Shown here piece by piece: positions 26,765 to 35,545 of a DNA stretch of 62,915 nt. The notes beneath the pieces are model-generated. The model saw only the letters and a program-made list of their open reading frames with translations, was not told where the DNA came from and made no database searches. Numbering within the stretch: the stretch's first letter is position 1; every line of letters starts with the position of its first letter. This stretch comes from Blautia sp. (GTDB lineage Bacteria; Bacillota; Clostridia; Lachnospirales; Lachnospiraceae): NCBI GenBank assembly GCA_023667395.1, contig JAMPAC010000013.1:1-62915 (forward strand), written 5' to 3'. The position numbers were made by a program, and so were the translations under genes.

Positions 26765-27238
26765 ATGGCGATTCGTAATATTCGCGAGATGGGTGAGGAG
26801 GTACTTTACAAAAAGTGCAAAGAGGTGACGGAGATGACTCCCCGCATTAAGGAACTGATAGAGGATATGCTGGAAACCATGTATGAGTCCAACGGCGTGG
26901 GGCTTGCGGCTCCTCAGGTGGGGATCCTAAAACGTATTGTGGTGATCGACGTTACAGGCGACGACCCTCATATCCTGATCAATCCCAGGATCGTGGAAAG
27001 CAGCGGGGAGCAGACCGGAAACGAGGGATGCTTAAGCGTGCCGGGCAAATGCGGCGTGGTGAAGCGTCCCAATTACGTCAAGGCCGTGGCGCTGGATGTG
27101 AATATGAAAGCGTTTGAACTGGAGGCCACGGAACTTTTGGCCCGGGCCATCTGTCATGAAGTGGATCACCTGGAGGGGCATCTCTACGTGGAGAGAGTGA
27201 TAGGCCCCCTGAAGGATGTGGAACCCGAGGACGAATAG
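26765..27238 (+). CDS. def: peptide deformylase
   Basis: The 157-aa metalloenzyme removes the N-formyl group from nascent proteins. All three family motifs are present: GVGLAAPQVG, EGCLSVPG (metal-binding Cys) and HEVDHLEG (catalytic Glu with two His ligands). ATG 26765 gives the usual N-terminus (MAIRNIREMGEEVL); the nine-residue upstream extension from 26738 is unlikely. It is followed 11 bp later by fmt, the enzyme that adds the formyl group to initiator tRNA, a classical pairing. Confidence 0.96.
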   Translation: MAIRNIREMGEEVLYKKCKEVTEMTPRIKELIEDMLETMYESNGVGLAAPQVGILKRIVVIDVTGDDPHILINPRIVESSGEQTGNEGCLSVPGKCGVVKRPNYVKAVALDVNMKAFELEATELLARAICHEVDHLEGHLYVERVIGPLKDVEPEDE

Positions 27239-27249
27239 GAGGCAGGCAT

Positions 27250-28242
27250 ATGAAGATCGTTTTTATGGGAACGCCGGACTTTGCGGTGGGCGCGCTGGTG
27301 GCGCTGATTGGCGCGGGGCATGAGATCCTGGCGGTGGTGACACAGCCGGATAAGCCCAAAGGGAGGAGCAAGGAACTGCTTCCCCCGCCGGTGAAGCAGT
27401 GCGCCCTGAAATATCAGATTCCCGTGATGCAGCCCCGGCGGATCAAGACGCCGGAGGCGGTGGCGGAATTGAAGCGGTACCCAGCGGATATTTATGTGGT
27501 GGTGGCATTTGGCCAGATCCTGTCCCAGGAGATCCTGGACATTCCTCCTTATGGCAGCCTGAACATCCATGCGTCCCTCCTGCCGGAATACAGGGGGGCT
27601 TCTCCCATCCAGCATGTGCTGATCGCGGGGGAAAAGAAAACGGGTGTTACCATTCAGCAGATGGATGCGGGGATAGATACGGGGGACATACTGTATCAAA
27701 GGGAGATTCCCATTGCGGATACGGATGACTACGAGACGCTGCATGACAGGCTGATGGCGCTGGGCGGGGAATCCATTGTGGAAACCCTGGCGCTTTTGGA
27801 GCAGGGAAAGCTGACCCCCGAAAAGCAGGATGATTCCCGCAGCAGTTACGCCCCCCTGATCGATAAAGGAATGGGGAAGCTGGATTTTCACAAAAGCGCA
27901 GCGGAACTTCACAGGCTGATCCGGGGACTGACGCCTTGGCCCGGCACATTTACCGTTTTCCGGGGGAAGCAGCTGAAGATCTGGAAAGCGGAGGTGGTGA
28001 CGCCGGAGGATGCAGCTGCCGATGCCGGAAGCGGTACGATATCGGAAAGCGGTGCAGCGGCATCCGGAGAGGGGATTGTCCCTGGAGAGATCCTGAAAGT
28101 GGACAAGGACTCCATCACCGTGGCGGCGGGAGATGGAGCGTTGAGGATATATGAATTGCAGCTGGAAGGAAAGAAGCGCATGACAACCCGCGATTTCCTG
28201 CTGGGTGTGAAACTGCAGGCAGGCGGGAAACTGGGAGAGTGA
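27250..28242 (+). CDS. fmt: methionyl-tRNA formyltransferase
   Basis: This 330-aa enzyme formylates Met-tRNA(fMet) using 10-formyltetrahydrofolate. The N-terminal Rossmann domain begins KIVFMGTPDFAVGAL, and the catalytic region shows NIHASLLPEYRGASPIQ with the conserved Asn-x-His followed by the Asp in MDAGIDTGDIL. The C-terminal OB-like domain carries a serine/alanine/glycine-rich insertion at about residues 255-278 that is lineage-specific. AGGAGGCAGGC precedes ATG 27250. The stop lies 17 bp before the first copy of the conserved 101-nt RNA-like element. Confidence 0.96.
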   Translation: MKIVFMGTPDFAVGALVALIGAGHEILAVVTQPDKPKGRSKELLPPPVKQCALKYQIPVMQPRRIKTPEAVAELKRYPADIYVVVAFGQILSQEILDIPPYGSLNIHASLLPEYRGASPIQHVLIAGEKKTGVTIQQMDAGIDTGDILYQREIPIADTDDYETLHDRLMALGGESIVETLALLEQGKLTPEKQDDSRSSYAPLIDKGMGKLDFHKSAAELHRLIRGLTPWPGTFTVFRGKQLKIWKAEVVTPEDAAADAGSGTISESGAAASGEGIVPGEILKVDKDSITVAAGDGALRIYELQLEGKKRMTTRDFLLGVKLQAGGKLGE

Positions 28243-28259
28243 TTGAAACAGTTCTGGAA

Positions 28260-28360
28260 GAAATTTGCGGCTGCGGTTTATGCAGACGGAAATTCTTTCC
28301 CCGCCAAGGGTGTTGAAGTGAAGAGAGCGGAACAAGTTCCTGTAAACAGGAACTGGAATA
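28260..28360 (+). ncRNA. conserved 101-nt structured element, copy A (upstream of Zn-peptidase)
   Basis: This segment aligns without gaps to 51699-51799. It folds as a long first hairpin around CTGC...GCAG, a small CGCC-AAG-GGTG hairpin and a terminal TTCCTG/CAGGAA hairpin that ends 14 bases before the start codon. The stretches TTCCCCGCCAAGGG and TGAAGTGAAGAGA are invariant between copies. Differences fall mostly in pairing positions and keep the pairs. It lies between fmt and the peptidase gene, ending where AGGAGG begins. I recognise no Rfam class; a cis-regulatory leader or a dispersed repeat are both possible. Confidence 0.6.
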
Positions 28361-28374
28361 GGAGGTTATGATAT

Positions 28375-29091
28375 ATGGGACATTACGGGTATTACGGATA
28401 TTATTGGGATCCCACTTATATGCTGGTGATCATCGGCATGGTACTCTGCCTGGGGGCCAGCGCCCTGGTCAACAGCACCATGAATAAGTACAGCAGGGTC
28501 CGCAACATGAACGGAATGACGGGTGCGGAGGCGGCGAGACGCATTCTGAACAACGAAGGATTATATAATGTACAGATAGAGTGTTTAGCGTCCAGCCAGG
28601 GGGATCACTACGATCCCCGCACAAACACTGTGAGACTGTCGCAGCAGAATTTTAACGGAGCCTCCGTCACGGCGGTGGGCGTGGCGGCCCACGAGTGCGG
28701 GCACGCCATCCAGCACGCCAGGGGGTACGCGCCCCTGAACATCAGAAGCGCCATGGTTCCGGTGGTGAATATTGCGGGAAACCTGGGGATGCCCCTTATC
28801 CTGATCGGCGTATTTTTAAGCTGGAATCAGGTGCTGATCCAGATCGGTATCTGGGCGTTTGCGCTGGCAGTGCTGTTTCAGCTGGTGACGCTGCCGGTGG
28901 AATTCAACGCCTCCACCCGTGCGGTGGGCAAGATCGAGCAGTACGGGCTTCTGACCGCCCAGGAGAACACTGGCTGTAAGAAAGTCCTGACGGCTGCGGC
29001 GCTGACCTATGTGGCGTCTGCGGCATCCTCCATCCTGCAGCTGTTAAGGCTGGTCATGCTGTTTGGCGGCGGCCGCAGGAGAGACGATTAA
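28375..29091 (+). CDS. YugP-family membrane zinc metallopeptidase
   Basis: This 238-aa membrane protein has the zincin motif HECGH in VAAHECGHAIQHARG (the metal His pair and catalytic Glu) and matches the neutral Zn-peptidase family typified by YugP. An N-terminal helix (YMLVIIGMVLCLGASAL) and two or three central and C-terminal helices (VNIAGNLGMPLILIGVFL, IWAFALAVLFQL) anchor it. The Tyr-rich N-terminus is a common family feature. Substrates are unknown; relatives may process membrane proteins. AGGAGG precedes ATG 28375, and the rsmB start overlaps its stop (TAATG). Confidence 0.9.
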   Translation: MGHYGYYGYYWDPTYMLVIIGMVLCLGASALVNSTMNKYSRVRNMNGMTGAEAARRILNNEGLYNVQIECLASSQGDHYDPRTNTVRLSQQNFNGASVTAVGVAAHECGHAIQHARGYAPLNIRSAMVPVVNIAGNLGMPLILIGVFLSWNQVLIQIGIWAFALAVLFQLVTLPVEFNASTRAVGKIEQYGLLTAQENTGCKKVLTAAALTYVASAASSILQLLRLVMLFGGGRRRDD

Positions 29092-30494
29092 TGGCGGACA
29101 ATATCAGGGAAATCGTTCTGGATACGCTGCTGGAACTGGAAAAAGGCGGGGAATTTTCCCACCGGCTGATCCGTGCGGTACTGGACAAATATGATTATCT
29201 TGACAGCAGGGATAAATCCTTTATCAAGCGGCTGGCGGAGGGAACTATTGAGAGGCAGATCGAACTGGACTATGACCTGGATCATATCTCCAGCCTGCCG
29301 GTCAGGAAGATGAAGCCCCTGATCCGCTGCCTCCTCCGCATGAGCGCCTATCAGATGCTGTATATGGACACAGTGCCGGACAGCGCGGTGTGCAACGAGG
29401 CGGTGAAGCTGGCAGGAAAAAGGGGATTTCGCAGCCTGCAGGGATTTGTCAACGGTGTGCTCAGGAATCTGTCCAGGCAAAAGGGATCGATTCCCCTGCC
29501 CGATGCGCGGAAAGAACCTGAGAAATATCTTTCCGTGAAATATTCCATGCCGGTCTGGCTGGTGGAACTCTGGCTTTCCGAATATGGGCGGGAAACGGTG
29601 GAAAAGATGCTGGCCGGGCTCCTGCGGGTTCATCCGGTGTCCATTCGTTTTTCCTCCAAATTGTCAGAACGGGAGCGGCAAGACCGGGTGGCACAGCTGA
29701 CGCAGGCGGGAGTGAAAGTAACGCGGAGTCCTTACCTGCCCTGTGTTTATTCCATGGAGCACGGAGAGAATGTGGGTATGCTTCCCGGCTTCGCGGAGGG
29801 CGTTTTCACGGTTCAGGATGTCAGTTCCGCGCTGGCGGTGGAAGCGGCCCAGATTCAGGATACGGATTTTGTCATGGATCTCTGCGCGGCGCCGGGGGGA
29901 AAGAGCATCCTGGCTGCGGAAAAGGCAGACAAGGTGCTTGCCAGGGATGTGTCCATTGACAAAACAGATGTTATTGAAGAAAATATCCGGCGTATGGGCG
30001 TGAAAAACATAGAGGTACAGGTCTTTGACGCCACGGAGTTTGACGGCGGATACGAGGAGAAAGCGGATGTGGTGCTCATGGATGTGCCCTGTTCCGGCCT
30101 GGGCGTCATGGGCAGGAAGCGGGATATCAAGTACCGCGTGACACCGGAGGGACTGGAGAGCCTGGCCAAACTGCAGAGACATATCGTGGACAGCAGCTGG
30201 CGATACGTGAAGCCGGGCGGGACGCTGATTTACAGCACCTGCACCATTCATTCCGAAGAAAATGAGGCCATGGTACGATATATTTCCGAAAATCTTCCTT
30301 TTGAACCGGTTTCCCTGGAAAACGTGCTGCCTTCAGCGCTTTGGAAGCAGAAGACGGAACTGGAAGCCGGGATATGGCAGGAAGTACGGGAACAGCTGAC
30401 AGAGCAGCAGCAGGCATCCTGCATCCAGCTTCTGCCGGGATACATGGAATGCGACGGCTTTTTCTTTGCCAGATTCCGCCGCAAAACGGAATGA
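29091..30494 (+). CDS. rsmB: 16S rRNA m5C967 methyltransferase RsmB
   Basis: The 467-aa protein has an N-terminal NusB-like RNA-binding domain (about 1-140, LRMSAYQMLYMDTVPDSAV). The C-terminal SAM-dependent methyltransferase shows CAAPGGKSILAAEKA, the catalytic PCSGLGVMGRKRD and YSTCTIHSEENE, where two cysteines (TC and PC) carry out C5 methylation. TAATG overlap with the peptidase stop indicates translational coupling. A dispersed R1 element follows the stop, before rlmN. Confidence 0.95.
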   Translation: MADNIREIVLDTLLELEKGGEFSHRLIRAVLDKYDYLDSRDKSFIKRLAEGTIERQIELDYDLDHISSLPVRKMKPLIRCLLRMSAYQMLYMDTVPDSAVCNEAVKLAGKRGFRSLQGFVNGVLRNLSRQKGSIPLPDARKEPEKYLSVKYSMPVWLVELWLSEYGRETVEKMLAGLLRVHPVSIRFSSKLSERERQDRVAQLTQAGVKVTRSPYLPCVYSMEHGENVGMLPGFAEGVFTVQDVSSALAVEAAQIQDTDFVMDLCAAPGGKSILAAEKADKVLARDVSIDKTDVIEENIRRMGVKNIEVQVFDATEFDGGYEEKADVVLMDVPCSGLGVMGRKRDIKYRVTPEGLESLAKLQRHIVDSSWRYVKPGGTLIYSTCTIHSEENEAMVRYISENLPFEPVSLENVLPSALWKQKTELEAGIWQEVREQLTEQQQASCIQLLPGYMECDGFFFARFRRKTE

Positions 30495-30605
30495 AGATTT
30501 TCTAAGCCATTCCGGGAAGAATCCAAAGAGGGGGCGTAGCCCACCTTTTTGTGTGGGCATTCTTCCAGACTTGCACCAATTGTTTGTGCCGGGCGAATCG
30601 GCATC
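30492..30605 (+). repeat. dispersed hairpin element, family R1, copy b
   Basis: This spacer starts with AAGATTTTCTAAG, as in copy a, then forms GGAAGAATCC...GGGCATTCTTCC with a GGGGGCG/CCCACC inner stem. Bases 30555-30591 are identical over 37 nt to 10770-10806. It ends in a TGCCG...CGGCA hairpin. The apical parts differ between copies while the stems persist. Confidence 0.75.
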
Positions 30606-30614
30606 TCAGGAATC

Positions 30615-31706
30615 ATGAAAGGAACGGATGAAGATACAGTGACAGCAAAAAAAGACATCAAATCGATGACCTTGGCGGAACTGCAGGAGGACCTGACAGC
30701 CAGGGGCGAGAAAGCGTTCCGGGCGAAACAGATGTATGAATGGATGCATGTGAAGCTGGCGGAAAGTTTTGACGGGATGACGAATCTCTCAAAGGTATTG
30801 CGGGAAAACTGTAAGTTGTGGTATACTTATACGTCGCTTGAGGTCGTGCAGGTCCAGGAATCCCGGATCGACGGTACGAAGAAATTCCTTTTCGGGCTCT
30901 CCGACGGGAATGTGGTGGAGAGCGTCTGGATGAAATATAAGCATGGGAACAGCGTGTGCATCTCCTCCCAGGTGGGGTGCCGCATGGGATGCCGGTTCTG
31001 CGCCTCCGCCCTGGACGGATGGGAGCGGAATCTTCTTCCCTCCGAGATGCTGGACCAGGTTTACGCCATCACAAGGCTGACAGGCGAGCGGGTGTCCAAC
31101 GTGGTGGTCATGGGAACGGGGGAACCCCTGGACAATTACGATAACCTGCTGCGTTTTATCCGTCTGCTGACCGACGAAAACGGCCTGAACATCAGCCAGC
31201 GGAATGTGACGGTGTCCACCTGCGGCATGGTGCCGGAGATGAGGCGGCTGGCGGAGGAACATCTGCAGATCACCCTGGCGCTGTCGCTCCATGCAGTTAC
31301 GGACGGGAAACGCAGGCAGCTGATGCCGATAGCGGAACGCTATTCCATAAAGGAATTGATGAAAGCATGCAGGTATTATTTTGAACAGACCGGCAGGCGC
31401 ATTACTTTGGAATACAGCCTGGTGGGCGGCGTCAACGACACGGAAGAGGACGCGGAGCGGCTTGCGGCGCTGGCGAAACCGTTGAACTGCCATATCAACC
31501 TGATCCCGGTGAACCCCGTAAAGGAGCGGGATTATGTGCAGTCTGAGGCTGCCAGGGTGCGCGCTTTTCAAAATAAGCTTGAAAAAAACAGAATTAATGG
31601 TACTATTAGAAGGGAAATGGGCAGGGATATCGATGGCGCCTGCGGACAGCTGCGGCGCAGGCATATCGGGTCAATGACAGATTTGGAGGGAAAGGAACGT
31701 GCTTAA
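30615..31706 (+). CDS. rlmN: 23S rRNA (adenine-2503 C2) / tRNA methyltransferase RlmN
   Basis: The 363-aa radical-SAM enzyme methylates C2 of A2503 in 23S rRNA and of A37 in some tRNAs. The [4Fe-4S] ligands are in SQVGCRMGCRFCAS (Cys-x3-Cys-x2-Cys). GTGEPLDNYDNLLRFI, SLHAVTDGKRRQLMP and the C-terminal GRDIDGACGQLRR, which holds the catalytic Cys, are also visible. ATG 30615 lies after CAGGAATC; GTG 30639 is an alternative. The long extension from 30549 runs through the repeat and is rejected. Its end overlaps the phosphatase start by 8 bases. Confidence 0.94.
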   Translation: MKGTDEDTVTAKKDIKSMTLAELQEDLTARGEKAFRAKQMYEWMHVKLAESFDGMTNLSKVLRENCKLWYTYTSLEVVQVQESRIDGTKKFLFGLSDGNVVESVWMKYKHGNSVCISSQVGCRMGCRFCASALDGWERNLLPSEMLDQVYAITRLTGERVSNVVVMGTGEPLDNYDNLLRFIRLLTDENGLNISQRNVTVSTCGMVPEMRRLAEEHLQITLALSLHAVTDGKRRQLMPIAERYSIKELMKACRYYFEQTGRRITLEYSLVGGVNDTEEDAERLAALAKPLNCHINLIPVNPVKERDYVQSEAARVRAFQNKLEKNRINGTIRREMGRDIDGACGQLRRRHIGSMTDLEGKERA

Positions 31707-32433
31707 GACGTTTTCCATAACCAATATTGGTAAAAAGAGAAAATTGAACCAGGACTTTATTTATACTTCCGAACAGCCCGTGGGCAGGCTGCCCAATGTC
31801 TTCATTGTGGCTGACGGCATGGGAGGACATAAGGCAGGAGATTATGCCTCCAAGGTCACGGTGGAGACCATAGTGGCGGAGATCCTGAAGTCGGAGGAAA
31901 CGGAGACCGTTTCTATCCTGGAACATGCCATCCGGGCCGCCAATACGCTGATACGCAGGCGCGCGGAGGAATCCCCCGATCTGGAGGGGATGGGTACCAC
32001 CGTGGTGGCGGCGACCTGCGACGGCGATCTCCTGCAGGTGGCCAATGTGGGGGACAGCAGGCTTTATATTGTAAATCATAAAGAGATCCGGCAGATCACC
32101 AGGGATCATTCGCTGGTGGAAGAGATGGTGCGTATGGGCGGGATTGCCAGGGAGGAAGCCCGCAATCATCCCGATAAGAATATCATCACCCGGGCGGTGG
32201 GTGCGGATGATACCGTAAGGCCGGATTTTTTTGCGGTAAAACTTGACCACGGCGATATTGTTTTGATGTGCACGGACGGGCTGACCAATATGCTGGAGGA
32301 CGAGGAGATCCGCATGATCCTGGAGGAGTCCAGGGATATGGTGGAGAAAGCGGAAGAACTGGTAAAGGCGGCCAATGAAAAAGGCGGCAGGGACAATATC
32401 AGCGTAATATTGATAGACCCGTTATCTGCATAA
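31699..32433 (+). CDS. prpC: PP2C-type Ser/Thr protein phosphatase (Stp/PrpC)
   Basis: A 244-aa metal-dependent phosphatase that reverses phosphorylation by the PASTA kinase encoded next. All PPM signatures are visible: VADGMGGHKAGDYAS (metal Asp), GMGTTVVAATC, VGDSRLYIV, TRDHSLVEEMV and CTDGLTNML, with the final metal Asp in GGRDNISVILID. GTG 31699 has GGAGGGAAAGGA and overlaps the rlmN stop. The order rlmN-prpC-prkC-rsgA is conserved across Bacillota. Confidence 0.95.
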   Translation: MLKTFSITNIGKKRKLNQDFIYTSEQPVGRLPNVFIVADGMGGHKAGDYASKVTVETIVAEILKSEETETVSILEHAIRAANTLIRRRAEESPDLEGMGTTVVAATCDGDLLQVANVGDSRLYIVNHKEIRQITRDHSLVEEMVRMGGIAREEARNHPDKNIITRAVGADDTVRPDFFAVKLDHGDIVLMCTDGLTNMLEDEEIRMILEESRDMVEKAEELVKAANEKGGRDNISVILIDPLSA

Positions 32434-32478
32434 TGGTAATTATGTCAGGATACGTTTTATATAGAATGGAGAACATGT

Positions 32479-34590
32479 ATGATCAAAATTGGAATGATGA
32501 TAGGCGATCGGTATGAGATACTGGAAAAGATCGGAACCGGCGGTATGTCAGACGTATATAAAGCAAAAGACCATAAGCTGAATCGTTTTGTGGCTGTTAA
32601 GGTTCTGAAACAGGAATTCAGCGAGAACGCCAACTTTGTGTCCAAATTCCGCATTGAGGCGCAGGCGGCTGCAGGGCTGATGCATCCTAATATCGTCAAT
32701 GTCTATGATGTGGGCGAGGAAAATAATATTTATTACATTGTCATGGAACTGGTGGAAGGGATCACCCTGAAAAAATATATTGAAAAGAAGGCAAGGCTCT
32801 CCTATAAGGAAGCGGTGAGCATTGCCATTCAGGTGAGCATGGGCATAGAAGCCGCCCATAACAACCATATCATCCACAGGGATATCAAGCCCCAGAATAT
32901 CATCATATCCAGGGACGGCAAGGTGAAGGTGACGGATTTCGGCATAGCCAAGGCGGCTACCAGCAATACCATCACTTCCAATGTCATGGGATCGGTACAT
33001 TATACATCGCCGGAGCAGGCCAGGGGCGGCTACAGTGATGAGAAGAGCGATATTTACTCCCTGGGCATCACCATGTTCGAGATGCTTACCGGGCGGGTGC
33101 CCTTTAACGGGGAGACCACGGTGGCTATAGCCATCAAACATATCCAGGAGGAAATGCCCTCCCCGGCGGAATTTGTGCCGGAGATTCCCGGCAGCGTGGA
33201 GGGCATTGTCCTGAAATGCTGTCAGAAATCGCCGGATCGCCGTTATCAGAATGTACAGGAACTGCTTGCCGACCTGAAGCAGTCCCTGCTCAATCCGGAT
33301 GAGGATTTTGTGACCCAGAACGATCCTGATATGGACGGAGGGACCCGTATGATCTCCGACAATGATATGGTACAGATTAAGCGGAGAACCATATATCAGG
33401 AGCCTTCGGAGGACAGTATGCGGCTTCTGTCGGATACGGAGGCAATGTATGAGGGGGATGAACTGGAGGAAGAGGATGAGGAAGAGTATGATTATAATCC
33501 CCGGGTGGAGAGGGTAACCACGGTGCTGGCTATCCTGGCGGGTATTGTGATCTGTATTATTATCATTGTCCTGGCGGTCAGGGTTTTTGGCGGCGAAGGT
33601 GACGATAAGGATCCCAGCAGCCCCATTATCACCGACGAGCCATCCTCGTCGGAAGATTCTTCCATAGAATATGTGCCCATGCCTGACGTTAAGGGCATGA
33701 ATGTGGAGGATGCCAGGGATACCTTGGAAAATCTGGGGATCCAACTGGAAATAGGGTATGAGGAGTCAGATACCATTGACAAGGATGTGGTAATCAGCGC
33801 CAATGTGGAAGCCGGGGAGAGTGTGGTGCCGGGAAGCACGGTAAAACTGACCGTGAGCGCAGGAACTACCGGACTGGTGGAGGTGCCCGGAGTGGTGGAC
33901 AGCACCTATGAGGAAGGCGAGAACGGTCTCACCGCGCTTGGGTTTGCGGTGACGAAGATGGAGGCGTATTCCGATACGGTGGAAAAGGGCATGATCGTGT
34001 CCCAGTCCCCGCTGGCGGGGACAAAAGCGCCCCAGGGCAGCAATATTACAGTAACTGTCAGTCTTGGCAAGGAGGAGGTTAAACTCAATGTGCCGAATCT
34101 GATCGGAAAGTCGGAGCAGGATGGGACGATCATGGCGATAGAGGCCGGGCTGGAGATCAGCGACGTCTCCTATGTATTCAGTTCGGAGTATCCGGAGGGG
34201 CAGATCTGTTATCAGAGTTATTCCCACGGTTCCTATGTGGATCCGGGAACCACTCTGGAAATCAGGGTAAGCAAGGGGCCGGAGCCCCATACCTATAAAT
34301 ATGAAACAAGCATTGCTGCGCCTACCAGGGAAGAAGCGCCTGATTATGATCCGGGAACCGCTGTGGTGGTGACGCTGATCGGGGATAATGAGCAGGTTCT
34401 GTTGGAGGAGACCACCAACAGTTTTCCCCTGGCGACCAGGATTTATGGTATCAAATGTTCAGGAGGAACGATAACGCTGGTCTATACCGTGAAAGGAGAT
34501 CCTACCACCGATCCCGAAACAGGCACGACGATCCCCGGGGATGAGCAGGAGAAAGTAGTGCACAGGAGAGTGGAATTTACGGTGGAATAG
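32479..34590 (+). CDS. prkC: PASTA-domain Ser/Thr protein kinase (Stk1/PrkC)
   Basis: This 703-aa membrane kinase has the kinase domain at about 10-275 (GTGGMSDVYKAKD, VAVKVLK, HRD at 133-135 in IIHRDIKPQNI, DFGIAK). The juxtamembrane segment is acidic (about 300-345) and one transmembrane helix follows (about 348-368). Three extracellular PASTA repeats (about 385-590) bind muropeptides or lipid II. A C-terminal Thr/Pro-rich stretch of about 110 residues follows and is not a PASTA repeat. It monitors cell-wall state and germination signals; PrpC is encoded immediately upstream. Confidence 0.95.
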   Translation: MIKIGMMIGDRYEILEKIGTGGMSDVYKAKDHKLNRFVAVKVLKQEFSENANFVSKFRIEAQAAAGLMHPNIVNVYDVGEENNIYYIVMELVEGITLKKYIEKKARLSYKEAVSIAIQVSMGIEAAHNNHIIHRDIKPQNIIISRDGKVKVTDFGIAKAATSNTITSNVMGSVHYTSPEQARGGYSDEKSDIYSLGITMFEMLTGRVPFNGETTVAIAIKHIQEEMPSPAEFVPEIPGSVEGIVLKCCQKSPDRRYQNVQELLADLKQSLLNPDEDFVTQNDPDMDGGTRMISDNDMVQIKRRTIYQEPSEDSMRLLSDTEAMYEGDELEEEDEEEYDYNPRVERVTTVLAILAGIVICIIIIVLAVRVFGGEGDDKDPSSPIITDEPSSSEDSSIEYVPMPDVKGMNVEDARDTLENLGIQLEIGYEESDTIDKDVVISANVEAGESVVPGSTVKLTVSAGTTGLVEVPGVVDSTYEEGENGLTALGFAVTKMEAYSDTVEKGMIVSQSPLAGTKAPQGSNITVTVSLGKEEVKLNVPNLIGKSEQDGTIMAIEAGLEISDVSYVFSSEYPEGQICYQSYSHGSYVDPGTTLEIRVSKGPEPHTYKYETSIAAPTREEAPDYDPGTAVVVTLIGDNEQVLLEETTNSFPLATRIYGIKCSGGTITLVYTVKGDPTTDPETGTTIPGDEQEKVVHRRVEFTVE

Positions 34591-34593
34591 CAG

Positions 34594-35487
34594 ATGCGTG
34601 GGAAAATCATCCGTGGGATAGCAGGCTTTTACTATGTCCATGTTTTTGAAGAAAATGCCGGGGATGCGGGAGTCTACGAATGTAAGGCAAAGGGCGTCTT
34701 CCGCAAAGATAACCGGAAACCGCTGGTGGGCGATGATGTGGAAATGGATATACTGGACGGGGAGCAGTACCTTGGAAATATCAGGGAACTGCTCCCCAGA
34801 CACAGCGAACTGATCCGTCCCGCGGTGGCAAACATCGATCAGGCGCTGGTGATCTTTGCCATTGTCAGCCCCAGACCCAATTTTAACCTGCTGGATCGTT
34901 TCCTGATCATGATGCAGCAGCAGGGGATTCCCTGTATCATCTGTTTTAACAAGCAGGATCTGGACAAGGAGGGGGACGGACGGCGGTATCAGGATATTTA
35001 CGAATCCTGCGGCTTCAGGACCATTTCCGTCAGCGCCAGCGAGCAGAAAGGCATCGGTGAGTTAAAAGAACTGCTGCGGGGGAAGACCACCACCGTGGCG
35101 GGTCCCAGCGGCGTGGGGAAGTCCTCCATCGTCAACTGCCTGCAGTCGGGCGTTATTATGGAGACAGGGCAGATCAGCAGGAAGATCGAGAGGGGGAAAC
35201 ATACCACCAGGCATACCGAACTGATCGCCGCTGGTGCGGATACTTATATACTGGATACCCCCGGCTTCAGTGCCCTGGGGCTGTTTGACCTGGAGAAAGA
35301 GCAGCTGGGCGGTTTTTACCCTGAATTTGCGGAATATGGACAGTACTGTCGCTTCAGGGGATGCGCCCATATCAACGAACCGGAATGCGGCGTCAAGGAC
35401 GCGGTGGCGGAGGGCAGGATCAGCAGGATGCGGTATGAAAATTACCGCCTGTTGTATGAGGAGTTAAAAAACAGGAAGAAATTTTAA
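34594..35487 (+). CDS. rsgA: ribosome small-subunit-dependent GTPase RsgA
   Basis: The 297-aa circularly permuted GTPase assists late 30S maturation. An N-terminal OB domain (GIAGFYYVHVFEENAG) is followed by the permuted G-motifs NKQD (G4), then GPSGVGKSSIVN (G1), TTRH (G2) and DTPGF (G3). A C-terminal zinc knuckle includes CRFRGCAHINEPECGV. It starts 3 bp after the kinase stop, as in the standard operon. The usual downstream rpe and thiN genes are absent; an aminotransferase follows instead. Confidence 0.95.
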   Translation: MRGKIIRGIAGFYYVHVFEENAGDAGVYECKAKGVFRKDNRKPLVGDDVEMDILDGEQYLGNIRELLPRHSELIRPAVANIDQALVIFAIVSPRPNFNLLDRFLIMMQQQGIPCIICFNKQDLDKEGDGRRYQDIYESCGFRTISVSASEQKGIGELKELLRGKTTTVAGPSGVGKSSIVNCLQSGVIMETGQISRKIERGKHTTRHTELIAAGADTYILDTPGFSALGLFDLEKEQLGGFYPEFAEYGQYCRFRGCAHINEPECGVKDAVAEGRISRMRYENYRLLYEELKNRKKF

Positions 35488-35545
35488 ACCGGAAACTAAT
35501 GCGGGATAAAATATAAAATATAACGGGAAGAAGGAAAGAGGTATT

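Noticed and set aside
30549-30614. N-terminal extension of RlmN from 30549
   Set aside because: It translates through the dispersed R1 element; the family-like N-terminus starts at or after 30615.
32434-32478. Regulatory RNA between prpC and prkC
   Set aside because: Only an AT-rich 45-bp gap with a weak Shine-Dalgarno sequence; no structure or repeats seen.
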